Shown here one piece after another: positions 60,019-64,000 of a stretch of DNA of 64,000 nucleotides. The notes under the pieces were generated by a model. The model did not search any database and was not told the DNA's origin. It was given only the letters and a program-made list of their open reading frames with translations. The stretch's first letter is position 1. Each line of letters begins with the position of its first letter. The position numbers were made by a program, and so were the translations under genes. This DNA comes from Adineta steineri (lineage: Eukaryota; Rotifera; Eurotatoria; Adinetida; Adinetidae): positions 259,927 to 323,926 of the forward strand of contig CAJNOI010000040.1 of the NCBI GenBank assembly GCA_905250115.1, read 5' to 3'.

Positions 60019-61306
60019 TTATGATTCCATACGTTCCGTAGCAACAATTACTCGTGGTTCAACACTTCCACCAGCACCACCAGGTGGAGGAGGTGGTAAA
60101 TCATCTTCACCAGTAATCTAAAATTTTCAAACAATCAATTAAATAAACAAGTTTTATGAATTTATTTTGTATATTACCAATGTATCATCTTGAGCTTGTG
60201 GTGCACGTTCATCACCTTCAATAGCTGCTAAATAAGTGCCGACGCGAGCGTCATTTAATATAGCAAATGGTGTATCTTTACCAACAACGGCAACAGCACA
60301 ATTCTAAATAAATATATACGTATATCTTAAAATGAACAAAAATAGAAGTTTATGTACTTTAACAGTAAGTTCAACTTCATTGGGTAATGTATCACGTAAT
60401 GCTCTCATACAATGTTTAATAAGTTCATCTTGATTACTATCAGCAAATTTATCTAAATTCTTTTCAAGATATGTTCGTGCAGATTGAGAACGTGCACCAA
60501 TAGCCATGGATTTGCATGAATAATAATTGGCTGATGGACATAATTGATATAAATGTGTACCTTTTTCCTACAAAAATACGAAAAATCTTTAATATGTTAA
60601 ATAAACTTCAATAAACATACATCAAAACCAGCCATAAGAAAGCCAACACCAAATGGGCGACGTCCATAACGTTGTGTTGGAACTTGACATTCTAAATAAA
60701 TTACAAATAAGAATTATTCATAGGTTAAGAAAAAGAAATGTTCGTACTGTTGCTAACATGATCCATCAATCGAGTTACTGGCATTGGTTTATCAAAGCCA
60801 TATTGATGATTAATACATTCAGTACGCATGAATCGACTAGATAGAGAGAAAAAATCGTTTATTGAAATGAATCATTCTCTATTTCATACCAAAGAATACG
60901 AGCATCTGATGCTAGACCAGCGATTGAAACACCAATATGATCATCAATAAACATGATTTTTTTTTGATGAGCCGATAATTCTGATGGTGCTCGCTAAAGG
61001 TTAAAAACAAATATTTAAAATAAAATTTTCTCATAAATATGAAATTACTTTTAAAGCACAGAGAACAACATGTGTCTTAGATTTAACGGCAACAGTAGCT
61101 GCTCCTTGTTTAACGGCTTCCATAGCATATTCAATTTGATAAAGTCTTCCCTAGAATATAAATTCAATAATGCTAGAATAAATATAATACTAATCTTCTT
61201 ACTTGAGGACTCCAAATACTGACATCATGATCATATTGGTTACGAAACTATAATAAATAAAATTATGATAAAAAAATGAAAAAATTTGAAGTTTTTAAAT
61301 CACCAT
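60019..61306 (-). CDS. PSMA1: 20S proteasome subunit alpha type-1 (alpha 6)
   Basis: Nine coding exons in order: 61304-61306, 61203-61247, 61049-61150, 60890-60993, 60748-60836, 60621-60691, 60358-60567, 60178-60303, 60019-60117; 849 nt, 282 aa (human 263). It forms part of the outer alpha ring that gates the proteasome core. The alpha-type N-terminus [15 protein letters not shown] with [16 protein letters not shown] is intact, followed by [37 protein letters not shown], and [16 protein letters not shown]. The C-terminal tail is Pro/Gly rich ([10 protein letters not shown]) and longer than in vertebrates. The first coding exon consists of the ATG alone (AAAATG followed by GTGATT), so residue 2 is encoded after an intron of 56 bp. 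Confidence 0.95.
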
Positions 61307-62728
61307 TTTGAATTAGTCAGAAAGAACTTATCGCTTAAATTGTTTTACAATAAGAAAAGATAGACACAACCAATTGTAAAAACAAATAGTGTGTCAATTG
61401 AATGATTCATAAGATATGGGAGCTTGTCGACAAATAAATATGAATGTTTGTTTAATTCATTAATAAAATTTTATATAGAATTTTATTTGAAAATATCTAG
61501 AGATAATAAATATACAATTTCAAAAGACTATGAAAACGTCCTGTAGAGGACGCTACAAGTCGTGATAAAAAAGAATGACAAATGAAAGTTTTGTATTATG
61601 AAATAACATATTTTATCAGACGAGGTAGTTCATATTTATAACTCTTGATAATCTGATAACAGATGGATTGCAAAAAGTTAACTAAATATGATCGTTAATG
61701 ACTGTTTTAGTTGATAAAATATTAACATAGTTCCCTGCATATCAGTTATAATATATTATAAAGCATGCTTTTTGTTATACTCACGAATGATGATTATTTC
61801 TTAGATACTAAACGAGTTATTATGTCAGCAAACCTTTAGTTTTTTTTTCATGTCGAGTACTGAAATGAATATAGCATATGATATTACTACATTTTTATTA
61901 AACAGACTGTGAATAAGTCCAAATATGTTTGCTACAAAATACTTCTATAGTACAGTTATCGTGAATGAAAGAAAAAAAATCAATGTTAAATATTATATAT
62001 CATAAACTTCATTTTTCATAAATTTTTATTTTGACTCGAAAAATAGCATTGATTAACTAAGTCGAGCATTTGAATTATAATTTATTTGGAGAAAATTAAC
62101 TATAAAATTTTAACGAAAGATCGATCTCTCTAATATAAACTTCTAAAAGTTTCTTTAACAATACTATAGGTAATGCCCAGGAGTGGTGCGAGTCAGCCAA
62201 CATTGGGGGGTGTAACGAAAATTTTTTGAATTTTTGGGGGTGTAGCGAAATTTTTTTGATTTTTTAGGGGGTGTAGCATGATCTTTGTTCAAAAACTTCA
62301 GAAAATTTGCCGATTTTGTTGAGCAAAAAATCGAAATTTTCAAAGATTGGGGGGGTGTTACACCCCCGACACCCCCCTGGTCGCGCCACCCCTGGTAATG
62401 CCAATATCAATATCTTTCTAATATGTTTTCTCTTTTGCGATATACATCTATGAAGCAAAAAGCAACGTGTGTCTCTTCAGTGCGTGATATATAAATTACT
62501 ATTAAGCAAGAGAGCTACAGCAATTACTTATTTCAACAACTTCGAAAATAACCGTGAAAAATAATCTTCATTTCACCTATAATACTATATACTACATGTC
62601 ACTATAAAACAGATCAATTGATCATATGATTCTTGAATACTAGGAGGTTATAGTCATGGAAACCGACACAATAATGTATTATTCTTTCATATTGTTATCA
62701 ATTTTTTGAAGAAAACAGAAAAAAAAGA
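61307..62728. other. Divergent intergenic region with MITE
   Basis: Upstream DNA of PSMA1 (-) and TTLL1 (+). It is AT-rich except for the GC-rich MITE at 62178-62394. A conventional TATA element or motif cannot be assigned. No gene is seen apart from the short frame inside the MITE (62264-62458, -), which is not considered real. Confidence 0.5.
62178..62394. mobile_element. hAT-type MITE with perfect 8-bp target duplication
   Basis: A 217-bp element. Left end CAGGAGTGGTGCGAGTCAG; inverted right end CAGGGGTGGCGCGACCAGG; 15 of the first 17 positions can be aligned with small changes. Both flanks are GTAATGCC (62170-62177 and 62395-62402), a perfect 8-bp target-site duplication as made by hAT transposases. 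The left half contains about three tandem units of GGGGTGTAACGAAAATTTTT type, with an inverted unit near the right end (GTGTTACACCCCC). No coding capacity. Confidence 0.92.

Positions 62729-64000
<1,272 letters not shown>

Noticed and set aside
62264-62458. 64-codon minus-strand frame with Gly/Pro-rich core
   Set aside because: Most of it is the sequence of the MITE and its right flank.

Overview
The window is eukaryotic, strongly AT-rich animal DNA with GT-AG introns. Many introns are only about 45-70 bp, mixed with a few of 0.7-3.9 kb. The gene set (TBC1D30, CEP41, TTLL1, AASDHPPT, ERGIC2, MIC19, an AMPA-type glutamate receptor, eIF4E, PSMA1, VTA1, FIS1, EXOSC1) is that of a small, ciliated, neuron-bearing metazoan. 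Base composition, short introns and frequent splice-acceptor-like TTTTNAG just upstream of start codons fit a bdelloid rotifer (Adineta/Rotaria type). That taxon is an inference, not proven here.

Layout: 1-3417 AT-rich non-coding; 3418-8653 (+) two-SH3 scaffold protein, possibly Dlish-like; 9435-9506 tRNA-Pro(CGG); 11340-17378 (+) TBC1D30; 18100-19035 (-) divergent forkhead-like protein; 20381-22904 (+) orphan coiled-coil protein with a hAT-type MITE in an intron; 25245-31835 (-) CEP41, with a cystine-knot secreted protein nested on the other strand at 26503-26880; 33864-37022 (+) orphan 7TM receptor with a fold-back element in its intron; 38635-39477 (-) AASDHPPT; 39855-41608 (+) eIF4E; 42214-42931 (-) EXOSC1, behind a small unknown gene at 43062-43626 (-); 44111-48591 (+) tight cluster MIC19-like, TAF5-like WD40, ERGIC2; 49262-53117 (+) AMPA-type ionotropic glutamate receptor; 53246-53926 (-) unknown type II membrane protein; 55967-57187 (+) fucosyltransferase-like type II glycosyltransferase; 57390-61306 (-) cluster PSMA1, VTA1, FIS1; 62178-62394 second hAT-type MITE; 62729-64000 (+) 5' part of TTLL1, cut by the window edge.

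Exon models were built by hand. Each complete multi-exon model sums to a multiple of three and ends on a stop codon, which supports the chosen splice sites. CEP41 and TTLL1 both act in tubulin glutamylation of cilia; TBC1D30 is a RAB8 GAP that also acts in ciliogenesis. PSMA1, VTA1, FIS1, EXOSC1, ERGIC2 and MIC19 are housekeeping genes and are the ones that sit in close head-to-tail clusters. The most interesting signals are the operon-like clusters, a skippable 27-nt microexon in FIS1 that copies its neighbour, an ATG-only first coding exon in PSMA1, the nested cystine-knot gene, and two MITEs with visible 8-bp target duplications. I found no undescribed defence or mobile system and no CRISPR array.
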